A stretch of 64,000 bases of DNA from Halomonas alimentaria. GTDB lineage: Bacteria; Pseudomonadota; Gammaproteobacteria; Pseudomonadales; Halomonadaceae. Positions within the stretch are counted from its first letter, which is position 1. Each line of letters starts with the position of its first letter. The position numbers were made by a program, and so were the translations under genes. This document shows positions 1 through 9,187 of this stretch, piece after piece. The stretch lies in assembly GCF_009902005.1 (NCBI RefSeq), contig NZ_WUTT01000001.1, positions 933,601-997,600 of the forward strand. The letters are read 5' to 3'. The notes beneath the pieces were generated by a model. The model saw nothing but the letters and a program-made list of their open reading frames with translations, was not told where the DNA came from and searched no databases.

Positions 1-830
1 TGGAGATGGACAACTACTACTTCTCGGCCAAGGCCTATCAGAGCCTGCTGCGCGAGCTGCCCCACGCCCGCTTCATGGACGCCAACGCCCTGGTCAACTG
101 GTGCCGCGCGATCAAGTCGCCCCAGGAGATCGAGTACATGCGGGTGGCGGCGAAGATCGTCGAGGGCATGCACTCGCGGATCCTCGAGGTGATCGAGCCC
201 GGCCTGCCCAAGAGCAAGCTGGTCTCGGAGATCTACCGGGTGGCGATCGAGGGGTGGCGAGACGAGCGCGGCCAGGTGTTCGGCGGCGACTATCCGGCCA
301 TCGTACCGATGCTGCCCACCGGCAAGGACGCTGCCGCGCCCCACCTGACCTGGGACGACACCCCCTTCCGCAAGGGCGAGGGCACCTTCTTCGAGATCGC
401 CGGGGTCTACAAGCGCTACCATGCGCCAATGTCGCGCACGGTGTTCCTGGGCAAGCCGCCGGCGGAGTTCGTGCGCGCCGAGTCGGCGCTGCTCGAGGGC
501 ATCGAGAGAGGCCTGGAGGTGGCCAGGCCCGGCAACCGAACCGCGGACATCGCCATGGCGCTGGGCGCGGCCATGGACAAGTACGGCTTTGACCGCGGCG
601 GCGCCCGCTGCGGCTATCCCATCGGCATCAGTTACCCGCCGGACTGGGGTGAGCGCACCATGAGCCTGCGCCCCTCCGACGAGACCATCCTGCAGCCCGG
701 CATGACCTTCCACTTCATGCCCGGCCTGTGGGAGGACGACTGGGGCCTTGAGATCACCGAGAGCATCCTGATCACCGAGACCGGCTGCGAGACCCTGGCC
801 GACTTCCCACGCCAGCTATTCGTGCGCTGA
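1..830 (+). CDS. doeA: Ectoine hydrolase DoeA, 5'-truncated by the window edge
   Basis: M24 (creatinase/aminopeptidase P fold) family enzyme that opens the ectoine ring to N-acetyl-diaminobutyrate in the cytoplasm. About 275 C-terminal residues are present; family members are near 400, so the N-terminal domain lies outside the window and the frame is open at base 3. The pita-bread core is visible: HAPMSRTVFLG, the GYPIGISYPPDWGE stretch and the EITESILIT metal-site region near the C-terminus. The identification is supported by doeB and doeX directly downstream. M24 relatives such as Xaa-Pro peptidases are possible by fold alone, but the neighbourhood decides the call. Confidence 0.93.
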   Translation, partial: EMDNYYFSAKAYQSLLRELPHARFMDANALVNWCRAIKSPQEIEYMRVAAKIVEGMHSRILEVIEPGLPKSKLVSEIYRVAIEGWRDERGQVFGGDYPAIVPMLPTGKDAAAPHLTWDDTPFRKGEGTFFEIAGVYKRYHAPMSRTVFLGKPPAEFVRAESALLEGIERGLEVARPGNRTADIAMALGAAMDKYGFDRGGARCGYPIGISYPPDWGERTMSLRPSDETILQPGMTFHFMPGLWEDDWGLEITESILITETGCETLADFPRQLFVR

Positions 831-861
831 AAGAAAGTGGCGGTGACCAAAGCGAGGGGCG

Positions 862-956
862 CCGGGGATAGGCCGAAAGGGAGGTCCTATGCCAGGGATG
901 GCATCGGTAGCGCCCAGGGACGGGTTCACAGCGCCTCCCTGAAGGCCTATCGCCGG
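862..956. repeat. Intergenic hairpin element with 13-bp terminal inverted repeats
   Basis: The arms at 862-874 (CCGGGGATAGGCC) and 944-956 (GGCCTATCGCCGG) pair with one mismatch. The inner segments GGGAGG and CCTCCC extend the pairing. The middle contains CAGGGACGGGTTCACAGCG, a wording I recognise from dispersed intergenic repeats of halophilic gammaproteobacteria. It lies between doeA and doeB, so it could also fold in the transcript and modulate the doeA/doeB ratio. Confidence 0.6.
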
Positions 957-1006
957 TAAAGCCCCGAGCGGCTGTCCGCCAAACACAGAACAAGGAGTGG
1001 TACACC

Positions 1007-2020
1007 ATGACCAAGCGTCCCAGCCCCATCAGCGCCACCGTCGACTTCGACGCCGACGGCGTCCAGCACGGCTTTCTCAAGCTGCCCATCTCGGTGGACG
1101 ACTCCGCCTGGGGGGCGGTGATGATCCCGGTCACCGTGGTCAGGAACGGCGAGGGGCCCACCGCGCTGCTCACCGGCGGCAACCACGGCGACGAGTACGA
1201 GGGCATCACCTCGCTGCTCAAGCTGTCGAGCGAGCTCAAGGCCGAGGAGGTCACGGGCCGGGTGATCATCGTGCCCTGCATGAACACCCCCGCGGTGATG
1301 GCCGGCAAGCGTACCTCCGGGCTCGATGGCGGCAACCTCAACCGCAGCTTCCCCGGCGACCCCGACGGCAGCGTGACCGAGAAGATCGCCGACTACTTCA
1401 CCCGGGTGATGGTGCCGATGTGCGACGTTGTGCTCGACCTGCACTCCGGCGGGCGTACCCTGGACATCATCCCCTTCGGCGCCTCCCATGTGCTCGACGA
1501 CCCGGAGCAGCAGCGCCAGGCCCTGGAGGGCGCCAAGGCCTTCGGCGCCCCCTACGCCATGATGATGTTCGAACTCGACGCGGCGGCGCTGTTCGACACC
1601 GCGGTGGAGAGCCAGGGCAAGATCTTCGTGGCCACCGAGCTTGGCGGCGGCGGCACCTCCACCCCGGAGAGCATGTCCATCACCGAGCGCGGCGTGCGCA
1701 ACTTCCTGATCCACTACGGCCTGCTCCAGGGCGAGGTGGAGATGCCCGACGAGCCCCAGGTCTACCTCGACATGCCCGATGCCAGCTGCTATGTGCAGAG
1801 CGAACACTCCGGCGTGCTGGAGCTCTGCCACGCCCTGGGCGAGCGGGTCGAGAAGGGCGAGGTGGTGGCCCGGGTCTACGACATGACACGCAGCGGCACT
1901 GCCCCGGTGGAGTACCGCGCGGCGCGCGGCGGCGTGCTGGCGGCAAGGCGCCATCCGGCGCTGGTCAACATGGGCGACACCATCGCGGTGATCGCCGATA
2001 TCGTCGACTCCCTGGGATAA
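1007..2020 (+). CDS. doeB: N-alpha-acetyl-L-2,4-diaminobutyrate deacetylase DoeB
   Basis: Zinc-dependent deacylase of the succinylglutamate desuccinylase/aspartoacylase family (337 aa). It removes the acetyl group from N-acetyl-diaminobutyrate made by DoeA, giving 2,4-diaminobutyrate. The metal-site motifs are visible: GGNHGDEYEG near residue 60 (His and Glu ligands) and DLHSGG near residue 145 (His). The start at 1007 has AAGGAG about 9 bases upstream. It follows doeA after a 176-bp gap holding an intergenic repeat and precedes doeX by 16 bp, so doeB and doeX are very likely co-transcribed. Confidence 0.93.
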   Translation: MTKRPSPISATVDFDADGVQHGFLKLPISVDDSAWGAVMIPVTVVRNGEGPTALLTGGNHGDEYEGITSLLKLSSELKAEEVTGRVIIVPCMNTPAVMAGKRTSGLDGGNLNRSFPGDPDGSVTEKIADYFTRVMVPMCDVVLDLHSGGRTLDIIPFGASHVLDDPEQQRQALEGAKAFGAPYAMMMFELDAAALFDTAVESQGKIFVATELGGGGTSTPESMSITERGVRNFLIHYGLLQGEVEMPDEPQVYLDMPDASCYVQSEHSGVLELCHALGERVEKGEVVARVYDMTRSGTAPVEYRAARGGVLAARRHPALVNMGDTIAVIADIVDSLG

Positions 2021-2036
2021 GGCGGCCGGGATCACC

Positions 2037-2513
2037 ATGAAACTCGACCGCTACGACCTGAAGATCCTCGAGATCCTCTCCCATGACGGCCGCATCACCA
2101 AGTCCAGGCTGGCCGAGGCGATCAACCTCTCGGTCAGCCCCTGCTGGGAGCGGGTTCGCCGGCTTGAGAAGGCCGGCATCATCGAGGGCTACAGCGCCCG
2201 CATCAACGCCGCTGCGCTGGTGCGGCGCACCCCGGTGTGGGTGCAGATCGAGCTCAAGGCCCACAACGCCGAGAGTTTCGCCCGCTTCGAGGCACTGGTG
2301 CAGGAGACCCCCGAGGTCACCGAGTGCGTCGCCGTGGGCGGCGGCGTCGACTACCTGATCAAGGTCGAGGCCGACTCCATCGACGCCTATCAGCGCCTGA
2401 TCGACGCCTGGCTCACCGGCGATGCCGGCATCGAGCGCTACTTCACCTATATCGTCACCAAAAGCGTCAAGCGACCCGTTCCGGGCTTCTCCCGCGACGA
2501 CTTTGTCGGCTGA
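2037..2513 (+). CDS. doeX: Lrp/AsnC-family regulator DoeX
   Basis: Transcription factor of 158 aa with an N-terminal AsnC-type helix-turn-helix (about residues 4-60, including SRLAEAINLSVSPCWERVRR) and a C-terminal RAM ligand-binding domain. DoeX of characterised doe clusters binds upstream of doeA and responds to intermediates of ectoine breakdown; the same role is inferred here from the position right after doeB. The promoter it would control is left of the window. Length and domain order are normal for the family. Confidence 0.92.
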   Translation: MKLDRYDLKILEILSHDGRITKSRLAEAINLSVSPCWERVRRLEKAGIIEGYSARINAAALVRRTPVWVQIELKAHNAESFARFEALVQETPEVTECVAVGGGVDYLIKVEADSIDAYQRLIDAWLTGDAGIERYFTYIVTKSVKRPVPGFSRDDFVG

Positions 2514-2584
2514 ATCCGTGCCTCTGCGCGAGTAGACCGTTGAAGGGCGCTGGACGACTGCTGGCTAAGCTGGTAACTAATGGG

Positions 2585-2600
2585 GTGGGCGAAAGCCCAC
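2585..2600 (+). other. Small perfect hairpin with GAAA loop upstream of the amidase gene
   Basis: GTGGGC and GCCCAC (2585-2590, 2595-2600) enclose a GAAA tetraloop, a stable RNA hairpin type. There is no T tract after it, so it is not a classical terminator. It lies in the 175-bp gap between doeX and the amidase gene and could be a processing or stability element. No confident promoter was seen in the gap. Confidence 0.4.
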
Positions 2601-2688
2601 TGGCCGGGCGATCTATCCGGCACCGCGAATAGCCGGACGAGATGCAGTGCCCACGCAATACCCGGATCGCCTGACGAGAGAGACGACG

Positions 2689-3558
2689 ATGTCCTACTTC
2701 ACCATTGCCGGGGTGCAGATGCATGCTCTCCACCACGGCGACAATACCGAGGCCATGCGTCACCGGATCGACGTGCTGATGAGCCGTTTTCCCCAGGTGC
2801 AGATGGTCCTGTTCAGCGAGCTGATGCCCATGGGGGCCTCGCCACACCATGCCCAGCCGTTCCCCAGCCATGCCGAGCAGCTGTTCTGCCAGATCGCCGA
2901 GCAGCATCGCATCTGGTTGATCCCGGGCTCGATGTTCGAGCAGACCGACGATGGAATCTTCAATACCCTGTCGGTGATCAACCCTCACGGCCAGGTGGTG
3001 GCCCGCTACCGCAAGATGTTCCCCTTCCGGCCCTATGAGGCGGGGGTGGAGAGCGGCAGTGAGTTCGTGGTCTTCGACGTGCCCAACGTGGCGCGCTTCG
3101 GAGTCTCGATCTGTTATGACATGTGGTTCCCGGAGACCACCCGCACCCTCGCCGCCATGGGTGCCGAGGTGATCCTGCATCCGACCATGACCGACACCAT
3201 CGACCGCGATATCGAGCTCTCCATCGCGCGCACCAATGCCGCGGTCAACCAGTGCTACTTCTTCGATATCAACGGTGCCGGTGCCATCGGCAACGGCCGC
3301 TCCATCGTGGTCGGCCCCTCCGGGGACGTCATCCACCAGGCGGGCACCGGCGAAGAGGTCATGCCCATCGAGGTGGACCTGAACCGCGTGCGACGCGAGC
3401 GCGAAACCGGCCTGCGCGGACTGGGCCAGCCGCTCAAGAGCTTCCGCGATCGGGCCGTCGACTTCTCGCTCTACCGCAGCGAGACCGGCTCGTCGCCCTT
3501 CCTCGACACCCTGGGCCCGCTGCAGAAGCCCCGGCGCGCCGACATTGAAGAGTACTGA
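2689..3558 (+). CDS. Nitrilase/omega-amidase-fold carbon-nitrogen hydrolase
   Basis: Cytoplasmic C-N hydrolase of 289 aa. The catalytic triad of the superfamily is readable: Glu44 in FSELMP, Lys109 in RYRKMFPF and Cys142 in SICYDMWFPE. This fits an amidase, carbamoylase or nitrilase. The substrate cannot be read from sequence. The ATG at 2689 is preferred (GAGAGAGA upstream); an in-frame GTG at 2647 would add 14 residues. It opens a four-gene block placed between doeX and doeC, with an ATP-grasp ligase, a C45 acyltransferase and a basic amino acid decarboxylase following, suggesting work on an amide or acylated amine. Confidence 0.8.
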   Translation: MSYFTIAGVQMHALHHGDNTEAMRHRIDVLMSRFPQVQMVLFSELMPMGASPHHAQPFPSHAEQLFCQIAEQHRIWLIPGSMFEQTDDGIFNTLSVINPHGQVVARYRKMFPFRPYEAGVESGSEFVVFDVPNVARFGVSICYDMWFPETTRTLAAMGAEVILHPTMTDTIDRDIELSIARTNAAVNQCYFFDINGAGAIGNGRSIVVGPSGDVIHQAGTGEEVMPIEVDLNRVRRERETGLRGLGQPLKSFRDRAVDFSLYRSETGSSPFLDTLGPLQKPRRADIEEY

Positions 3559-3736
3559 TCGAAAGCCCTGAGAGGGCACGGATCACGCCCACCCGGAGGG
3601 CCATACCATGCTGGAGTCCCTGAAGCGCACCCTGTGTCGGCTGCTCGGCCGCAGGGGCTCCGTTTCGCGACACGCGCCTCGATCCGCCGCGGGAGCGGCC
3701 GATGCCCCCTCATCCGACACCGTTGGAGCGACCACA

Positions 3737-5209
3737 ATGAACAAGATCACCAGCATCGCCGACGTCCGCCGCCATTTCCTCAACAACAAGGAGCCGGTCT
3801 ATTTCATCTCGGCGACCAACTTCAATCTGCTCGGCATCGGCGATTGGGTGGGCAACTTCCGGCATATCAACTACATCGACTGCTTCGAGGGCCAGCAGCG
3901 CAATGTCTTCGTGCCCAAGGAGAAGTTCCCCCGTGACTTCGAGAGTATCGAGGACATCAACAACTACCTCCTCGAACACAAGGAGGTGATCGACTTCATT
4001 CAGTCCCGGGCCGACGGTGAGAAGGCCGGTACCGCGGCCTTCCTGATGTTCGACGAGCACACCGAGGAGGTGTGCGAGCAGCTTGGCCTGCGCATCGCCT
4101 TCCCGCCGGCGGTACTGCGCCAACGCATGGACAACAAGATCGAGACGGTGCGTATCGGCAACAAGGCCGGGGTGCCCAGCGTGCCCAACGTGCTGGCCCG
4201 GGTCGGCAGCTACCAGGAACTCTGCGAGGTGAGCAAGGACCTGGGCAATGACCTGGTGGTGCAGACCGCCTTCGGTGACTCCGGCCATACCACCTTCTTC
4301 ATCGCCGGCGAGGATGACTACTACAAGCACGCCGAGGAGATCGAGGCCGAGTCCGAGGTCAAGATCATGAAGCGCATCAACTGCCGCGGCTCGGCCATCG
4401 AGGCCTGCGCCACCCGCTGCGGTACCGTGGTGGGGCCGCTGATGACCGAGCTGGTCGGCTTCAAGACGCTGACTCCCTACAAGGGCGGCTGGTGCGGCAA
4501 CGAGATGTTCGCCGGCGCCTTCACCCAGGAGATCCGCGACAAGGCGCGGGAGTACACCTTCAAGTTCGGCGAGGCGCTGCGCGAGGAGGGCTACCGTGGC
4601 TATTTCGAGCTCGATTTCCTGATCGACATGGACAACGGCGAGGTCTATCTGGGCGAGCTCAATCCGCGGGTCACCGGGGCCAGTTCGCTGACCAACGTGG
4701 CCGCCTTCGCCCACTCCGACATCCCGCTGTTCCTGTTCCACCTGCTGGAGTTCTCCGATGTCGACTTCGACCTCGACATCAACGAGATCAACGAGCGCTG
4801 GGCGCACCCGGAGAGTGTCGACAGCTGGAGCCAGCTGGTGATCAAGCATACCGACGAGAGCGTCGACCTGCTCACCGCCGCGCCGCGCACCGGGGTGTGG
4901 AAGATGGGGGCGGACGGCAGCATCGCCTATGACCACTACAGCTACCACCCCCACGCCGCCGAGAGTGAACAGGAGGGCTTCTTCCTGCGCATCAGCGGTG
5001 CAGGTGACTTCCGCTACGAGGGGGCGGACCTCGGCATCCTGATCACCCGAGGGCGGCTGATGGACGATGACTTCCAGCTCAACGAGCGGGCCAAGGCATG
5101 GATCGACGGTATCCGCGGCCAGTACGCCGGACAGTCGCTGCAGGACCCGGTGGTGGAGCAGGTCGCCGTCAGCCATGCCGTGGGCGGCGGTAACTTCAAG
5201 ATCTTGTGA
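3737..5209 (+). CDS. ATP-grasp ligase, biotin-carboxylase-like
   Basis: Protein of 490 aa with an ATP-grasp core. The C-terminal part of the core carries YFELDFLIDMDNGEVYLGELNPRVTG broken across residues about 290-320, in which the Glu and the ELNPR Asn are the usual magnesium/ATP ligands. Such enzymes activate a carboxylate as acyl phosphate and pass it to an amine, thiol or carbon nucleophile. Conserved sequence appears to begin at MNKITSIADV (ATG 3737, GGAG 9 bases before). An in-frame ATG at 3608 has an even better GGAGGG site and would add 43 low-complexity residues, so the start is uncertain. Its stop overlaps the next gene by 4 bases, indicating coupled translation. The substrate is unknown. 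Confidence 0.75.
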   Translation: MNKITSIADVRRHFLNNKEPVYFISATNFNLLGIGDWVGNFRHINYIDCFEGQQRNVFVPKEKFPRDFESIEDINNYLLEHKEVIDFIQSRADGEKAGTAAFLMFDEHTEEVCEQLGLRIAFPPAVLRQRMDNKIETVRIGNKAGVPSVPNVLARVGSYQELCEVSKDLGNDLVVQTAFGDSGHTTFFIAGEDDYYKHAEEIEAESEVKIMKRINCRGSAIEACATRCGTVVGPLMTELVGFKTLTPYKGGWCGNEMFAGAFTQEIRDKAREYTFKFGEALREEGYRGYFELDFLIDMDNGEVYLGELNPRVTGASSLTNVAAFAHSDIPLFLFHLLEFSDVDFDLDINEINERWAHPESVDSWSQLVIKHTDESVDLLTAAPRTGVWKMGADGSIAYDHYSYHPHAAESEQEGFFLRISGAGDFRYEGADLGILITRGRLMDDDFQLNERAKAWIDGIRGQYAGQSLQDPVVEQVAVSHAVGGGNFKIL

Positions 5210-6225
5210 GCATGCCCGATGCGATGGATGACAAGACGCTGCGTTTTCGCAGCCTGATCGAGCTCGAGGCAGGGCCCAAGTGGCGCTCGCTGTTCGACAC
5301 CCACTGGCATGCCTATGAGGCGTGGTATCTGGCCGAGGGCGAGCGCGAGCGGCCTGGGTACCTGGCCTGCCTCAACGCCCTGCGCCGGCACATGCCCGAG
5401 CTGCTGCCGACCTATCAGGCGCTGTGCTCGCTGGCCGGCGGGGGGGACCTGGCGTCACGCTTCCTCAGCCTCTACCAGCCACCCCCCTATATCACCGGCT
5501 GCTCCCAGGCGGTGCTGGCGCGTCCCGGCGCCACCCTGCTGGCGCGCAACTACGACTATCCGCCGGAGCTGTGCGAGGGCACCATCCTCTATACGCGATG
5601 GAACGAGCGCCGGGTGATCGCCATGACCGACTGCCTGTGGGGCGTGCTCGACGGCATGAATGATCGCGGGCTAGCCGTGTCGCTGGCCTTCGGCGGGCGC
5701 AAGGCGGTGGGCGACGGCTTCGGTGCGCCGATCATCCTGCGTTACCTGCTGGAGTTCTGCGATACGGTGCCCGAGGCCGCCGAGGTGCTGGCCCGGGTGC
5801 CCACCCACATGGCCTACAACATCACCGTGGCCGATGCCGCGGGACGCTACGTCACGGCGATGATCGCCCCGGACCGGCGTGCCAGCATCCGCCGGGTACC
5901 GGTGGCCACCAACCATCAGAAGAGGATCGAGTGGTATGCACACGCCCTGGCTTCGGAGACCCTGATCCGCGAGCGACAGCTCTCCATACTGGTGGACGAC
6001 GAGGCCACCGATGCGGCGCGGCTGGAGGCGGCCTTCAAGGCACCGCCGCTGTTTCGCCACGACTATCGGCGGGGCCTGGGGACCGTCTATACCGCGTTCT
6101 ACCGTCCCGCCGAGGGGCGTGTGCGTTACCACTGGCCGGGCCTCGACCTGGACCTCGGCTTCGACCACTTCCCCGAGGAGTGGGTCACCGTGCGCTACGG
6201 CGTACGCGAACGGCTCGGCGGGTGA
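5206..6225 (+). CDS. C45-family autoproteolytic acyltransferase/hydrolase
   Basis: Protein of 339 aa resembling the acyl-CoA:6-aminopenicillanate acyltransferase (C45) branch of Ntn hydrolases. In that family an internal Cys becomes the N-terminal nucleophile after self-cleavage. Cys99 in ITGCSQAVL, followed by the ARNYDYPPE segment, matches the expected cleavage region, so a propeptide of about 98 residues and a mature chain from Cys99 are predicted. The GTG start at 5206 overlaps the stop of the ATP-grasp gene; ATGs at 5212 and 5221 are alternatives. Family members move or hydrolyse acyl groups on amines. Here this suggests removal or transfer of an acyl group on the product of the upstream ligase; that link is inference. 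Confidence 0.72.
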   Translation: MSMPDAMDDKTLRFRSLIELEAGPKWRSLFDTHWHAYEAWYLAEGERERPGYLACLNALRRHMPELLPTYQALCSLAGGGDLASRFLSLYQPPPYITGCSQAVLARPGATLLARNYDYPPELCEGTILYTRWNERRVIAMTDCLWGVLDGMNDRGLAVSLAFGGRKAVGDGFGAPIILRYLLEFCDTVPEAAEVLARVPTHMAYNITVADAAGRYVTAMIAPDRRASIRRVPVATNHQKRIEWYAHALASETLIRERQLSILVDDEATDAARLEAAFKAPPLFRHDYRRGLGTVYTAFYRPAEGRVRYHWPGLDLDLGFDHFPEEWVTVRYGVRERLGG

Positions 6226-6279
6226 CCGCCAGTGATGACCCGGTAATGACAACGACAACCATCATGCAAGGGTATTGCC

Positions 6280-9060
6280 ATGCACGAGACGAGTCCTACC
6301 GAGACGCCCTACACCGCCCTGGGCTTCTATCACAAGATCTCCCAGCTGCGTGCCGATACCTGGAACGCTCTGAAGCGTGACCTGGGCCAACTGATCAGGC
6401 AGCCCGCCGACACTGCCCGGGCGCGGACCCTGGTCAAGGCGATCGACGTCAAGCTCACCCGCCTGGAGATCATCGAGGACTACCATGCCTTTCCTTCCAA
6501 GGAGGACTTCCGGCATCTCTGGTCGCTGTTCGACCGCGAGGAGTATTCGCTGCTGGAGAAGGTGGTCAAGCGCCTGGTGCGGGCGCTGATCAGCGAGTCC
6601 TATCGGAGGCGTCACGTCGACCTCAGCGAGACCGACGGTGATGCGGAGGACCTTGAGACCCTCGACGCCCTCAACCAGCTGCGCCGTGGTCACCCGGCCT
6701 CCAACAGCTCGGCCCAGCCGTACTTCGAGCTGCTGATCGTCGACAACCTCTCCGCCCAGGAGGAGGAGGTGGTGCGCGAGGCCTTCCACAACATGCGTCG
6801 CCCGGAAGACCGCTTCGTCTACGACGTGGTCACGGTGCGCAGCTTCGAGGACGCCCTGATCGCAGTGCTGGTCAACCCCAACATCCAGGCCTGCCTGATC
6901 CGCTACGAGTTTCCCTACAAGTCGAAGTACAACCTCAGCGCGTTGCGCAACTATCTGGAGGGGCTCTCCGAGCAGGAGCTGGAGAACCAGTCCGAGGCCG
7001 AGCGCAGCATCCTGCTCAGCTCCATGATCCACGAGCTGCGCCCGGAGATCGACCAGTTCCTGGTCACCAGCGGCGATGTGGAAGCCACGGCCAGCCGCGA
7101 TATCCGCCACTTCAACCGGATCTTCTATCGCGAGACGGACTACATCGAGCAGCACCACACCATCCTGCGCGCCATCGACAACCGCTATCGCACCCCCTTC
7201 TTCGATGCCCTGCGCGAGTACAGCAAGAAGCCCACCGGGGTCTTCCACGCCATGCCCATCTCGCGGGGCAAGTCGGTGACCCGTTCCCACTGGGCGGGCC
7301 ACATGATCGACTTCTACGGCATCAATATCTTCCTCGCCGAGACCTCGGCCACTTCCGGCGGCCTCGACTCCCTGCTGCAGCCCTATGGCCCGATCAAGAA
7401 GGCCCAGGAGTATGCCGCCCGAGCCTTCGGGGCGCGCCAGAGCTTCTTCGTCACCAACGGCACCTCCACCGCCAACAAGGTCGTGGTGCAGGCGCTGGTC
7501 AAGCCACGGGACATCGTGCTGATCGACCGCGACTGCCACAAGTCCCACCACTACGGCATGGTGCTGGCCGGCGCCCACGTCAGCTACCTGGACTCCTACC
7601 CGCTGCATGACTACTCCATGTACGGCGCGGTGCCACTCCACGAGATCAAGAAGACCCTGCTCGCCTACAAGCGCGCCGGCGAGCTCGACAAGGTCAAGAT
7701 GCTGCTGCTCACCAACTGCACCTTCGATGGCGTGGTCTACAACGTACGCCGGGTGATGGAGGAGTGCCTGGCGATCAAGCCCGACTTGGTGTTCCTGTGG
7801 GACGAGGCCTGGTTCGCCTTCGCGGGCTTCAACCCCACCTACCGGCCGCGCACTGCCATGCATTCCGCGCGTACCCTGCGCGAGCGTTACCGCAGCGAGG
7901 CCTACCGCGAGGAGTACGCCGCCTGGAAGGCGGAGTTCGACCAGCTCGACCCCGACGATGACGCCACCTGGCTCGAGCGGCGGTTGCTTCCTGATCCCGA
8001 CGTGGTGCGCATCCGCACCTACGCTACCCACTCCACCCACAAGACCCTGACCTCGCTGCGCCAGGGCTCGATGATCCATGTCTGGGACCAGGACTTCCGC
8101 CAGAAGGTCGAGGCGCCGTTCCACGAGGCCTACATGACCCATACCTCCACCTCGCCCAACTACCAGATCATCGCCTCGCTGGACGTGGGGCGGATGCAGG
8201 CGGAGATGGAGGGCTTCGAACTGGTTCACGCCCAGGTGGAGGCGGCGCTCTCGCTGCGCGAGCAGCTCTACACCCACCCGCTGCTGCAGAAGTACTTCCG
8301 GGTGCTGATCAACAAGGATATGGTGCCGCTGGAGTACCGCCAGTCGGGAGTCGATACCTTCTTCGACCCGGTGACCGGCTGGAACAAGATGGAGGAGGCC
8401 TGGGCCAACGACGAGTTCGTCGTCGACCCCAGCCGAATCACCATCGCCATCGGCGCCACGGGCATCGACGGCGATACCTTCAAGAACGAATACCTGATGA
8501 ACAAGTACGGCATCCAGATCAACAAGACCTCGCGCAATACCGTGCTGTTCATGACCAACATCGGCACCACCCGCGGCTCCATTGCCTACCTGCTCGATGT
8601 GCTGATCAAGCTGGCCAAGGAGTTCGAGGCGCGCTGGGAGGAGAGCAGTCGGCCCGAGCGCAAGATCATCGAGCACCGCGTGCACTCCCTGACCCAGGAA
8701 CTGCCGCCACTGCCCGACTTCAGTCGCTTCCACGACGCCTTCCGCCAGTGCCCCGACACCCCCCAGGGGGATATCCGCCGCGCCTACTTCCTGAGTTACG
8801 ACGAGGAGAACACCGAGTACCTGCGCTTCGACAATGGCGCGCTGCAGGCCGCGATGCGAGAGGGCCGTGACGTGGTCTCGGCGAGCTTCGTGATCCCCTA
8901 TCCGCCGGGCTTCCCGGTACTGGTGCCGGGGCAGGTGGTCAGCGAGGAGATCCTTGCCTTCCTGCAGGCGCTGGATGTCACCGAGATCCACGGCTATCGC
9001 CCGGAGCTGGGGCTGCTGGTGTTCACCGAGGAAGCGCTGGTCGACCCCGCGGCGGGCTGA
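6280..9060 (+). CDS. Large Orn/Lys/Arg decarboxylase-family PLP enzyme
   Basis: Fold-type I PLP decarboxylase of 926 aa, longer than the usual 710-760 aa biosynthetic or inducible enzymes. Residues about 1-140 are an extra helical N-terminal region. Residues about 145-260 resemble the flavodoxin-like wing domain. The PLP domain follows, with Lys588 in THSTHKTLTSL as the Schiff-base lysine and LFLWDEAWF-type aspartate before it. The C-terminal domain ends near residue 920. The product would be a diamine or agmatine, but which amino acid is used is unknown. It ends the four-gene block, 55 bp after the C45 gene, and is closed by a strong terminator. In a doe cluster, diaminobutyrate is a tempting but unproven substrate. 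Confidence 0.85.
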   Translation: MHETSPTETPYTALGFYHKISQLRADTWNALKRDLGQLIRQPADTARARTLVKAIDVKLTRLEIIEDYHAFPSKEDFRHLWSLFDREEYSLLEKVVKRLVRALISESYRRRHVDLSETDGDAEDLETLDALNQLRRGHPASNSSAQPYFELLIVDNLSAQEEEVVREAFHNMRRPEDRFVYDVVTVRSFEDALIAVLVNPNIQACLIRYEFPYKSKYNLSALRNYLEGLSEQELENQSEAERSILLSSMIHELRPEIDQFLVTSGDVEATASRDIRHFNRIFYRETDYIEQHHTILRAIDNRYRTPFFDALREYSKKPTGVFHAMPISRGKSVTRSHWAGHMIDFYGINIFLAETSATSGGLDSLLQPYGPIKKAQEYAARAFGARQSFFVTNGTSTANKVVVQALVKPRDIVLIDRDCHKSHHYGMVLAGAHVSYLDSYPLHDYSMYGAVPLHEIKKTLLAYKRAGELDKVKMLLLTNCTFDGVVYNVRRVMEECLAIKPDLVFLWDEAWFAFAGFNPTYRPRTAMHSARTLRERYRSEAYREEYAAWKAEFDQLDPDDDATWLERRLLPDPDVVRIRTYATHSTHKTLTSLRQGSMIHVWDQDFRQKVEAPFHEAYMTHTSTSPNYQIIASLDVGRMQAEMEGFELVHAQVEAALSLREQLYTHPLLQKYFRVLINKDMVPLEYRQSGVDTFFDPVTGWNKMEEAWANDEFVVDPSRITIAIGATGIDGDTFKNEYLMNKYGIQINKTSRNTVLFMTNIGTTRGSIAYLLDVLIKLAKEFEARWEESSRPERKIIEHRVHSLTQELPPLPDFSRFHDAFRQCPDTPQGDIRRAYFLSYDEENTEYLRFDNGALQAAMREGRDVVSASFVIPYPPGFPVLVPGQVVSEEILAFLQALDVTEIHGYRPELGLLVFTEEALVDPAAG

Positions 9061-9187
9061 GCGCCTCGCTTGCATCCGACCACCACAGAAAAACTTCGTG
9101 TCACGCCGGCGAGGACGAAAAAAAGCCCATTCGCCTCGTCGGCTAACGAAAACTCCCGCCGCAGCTTCTCCCCTATCATGTCCCCAT

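Noticed and set aside
3608..3736. Separate small gene before the ATP-grasp gene
   Set aside because: The frame beginning at 3608 is continuous with the ATP-grasp frame, so it is an alternative start rather than another gene.
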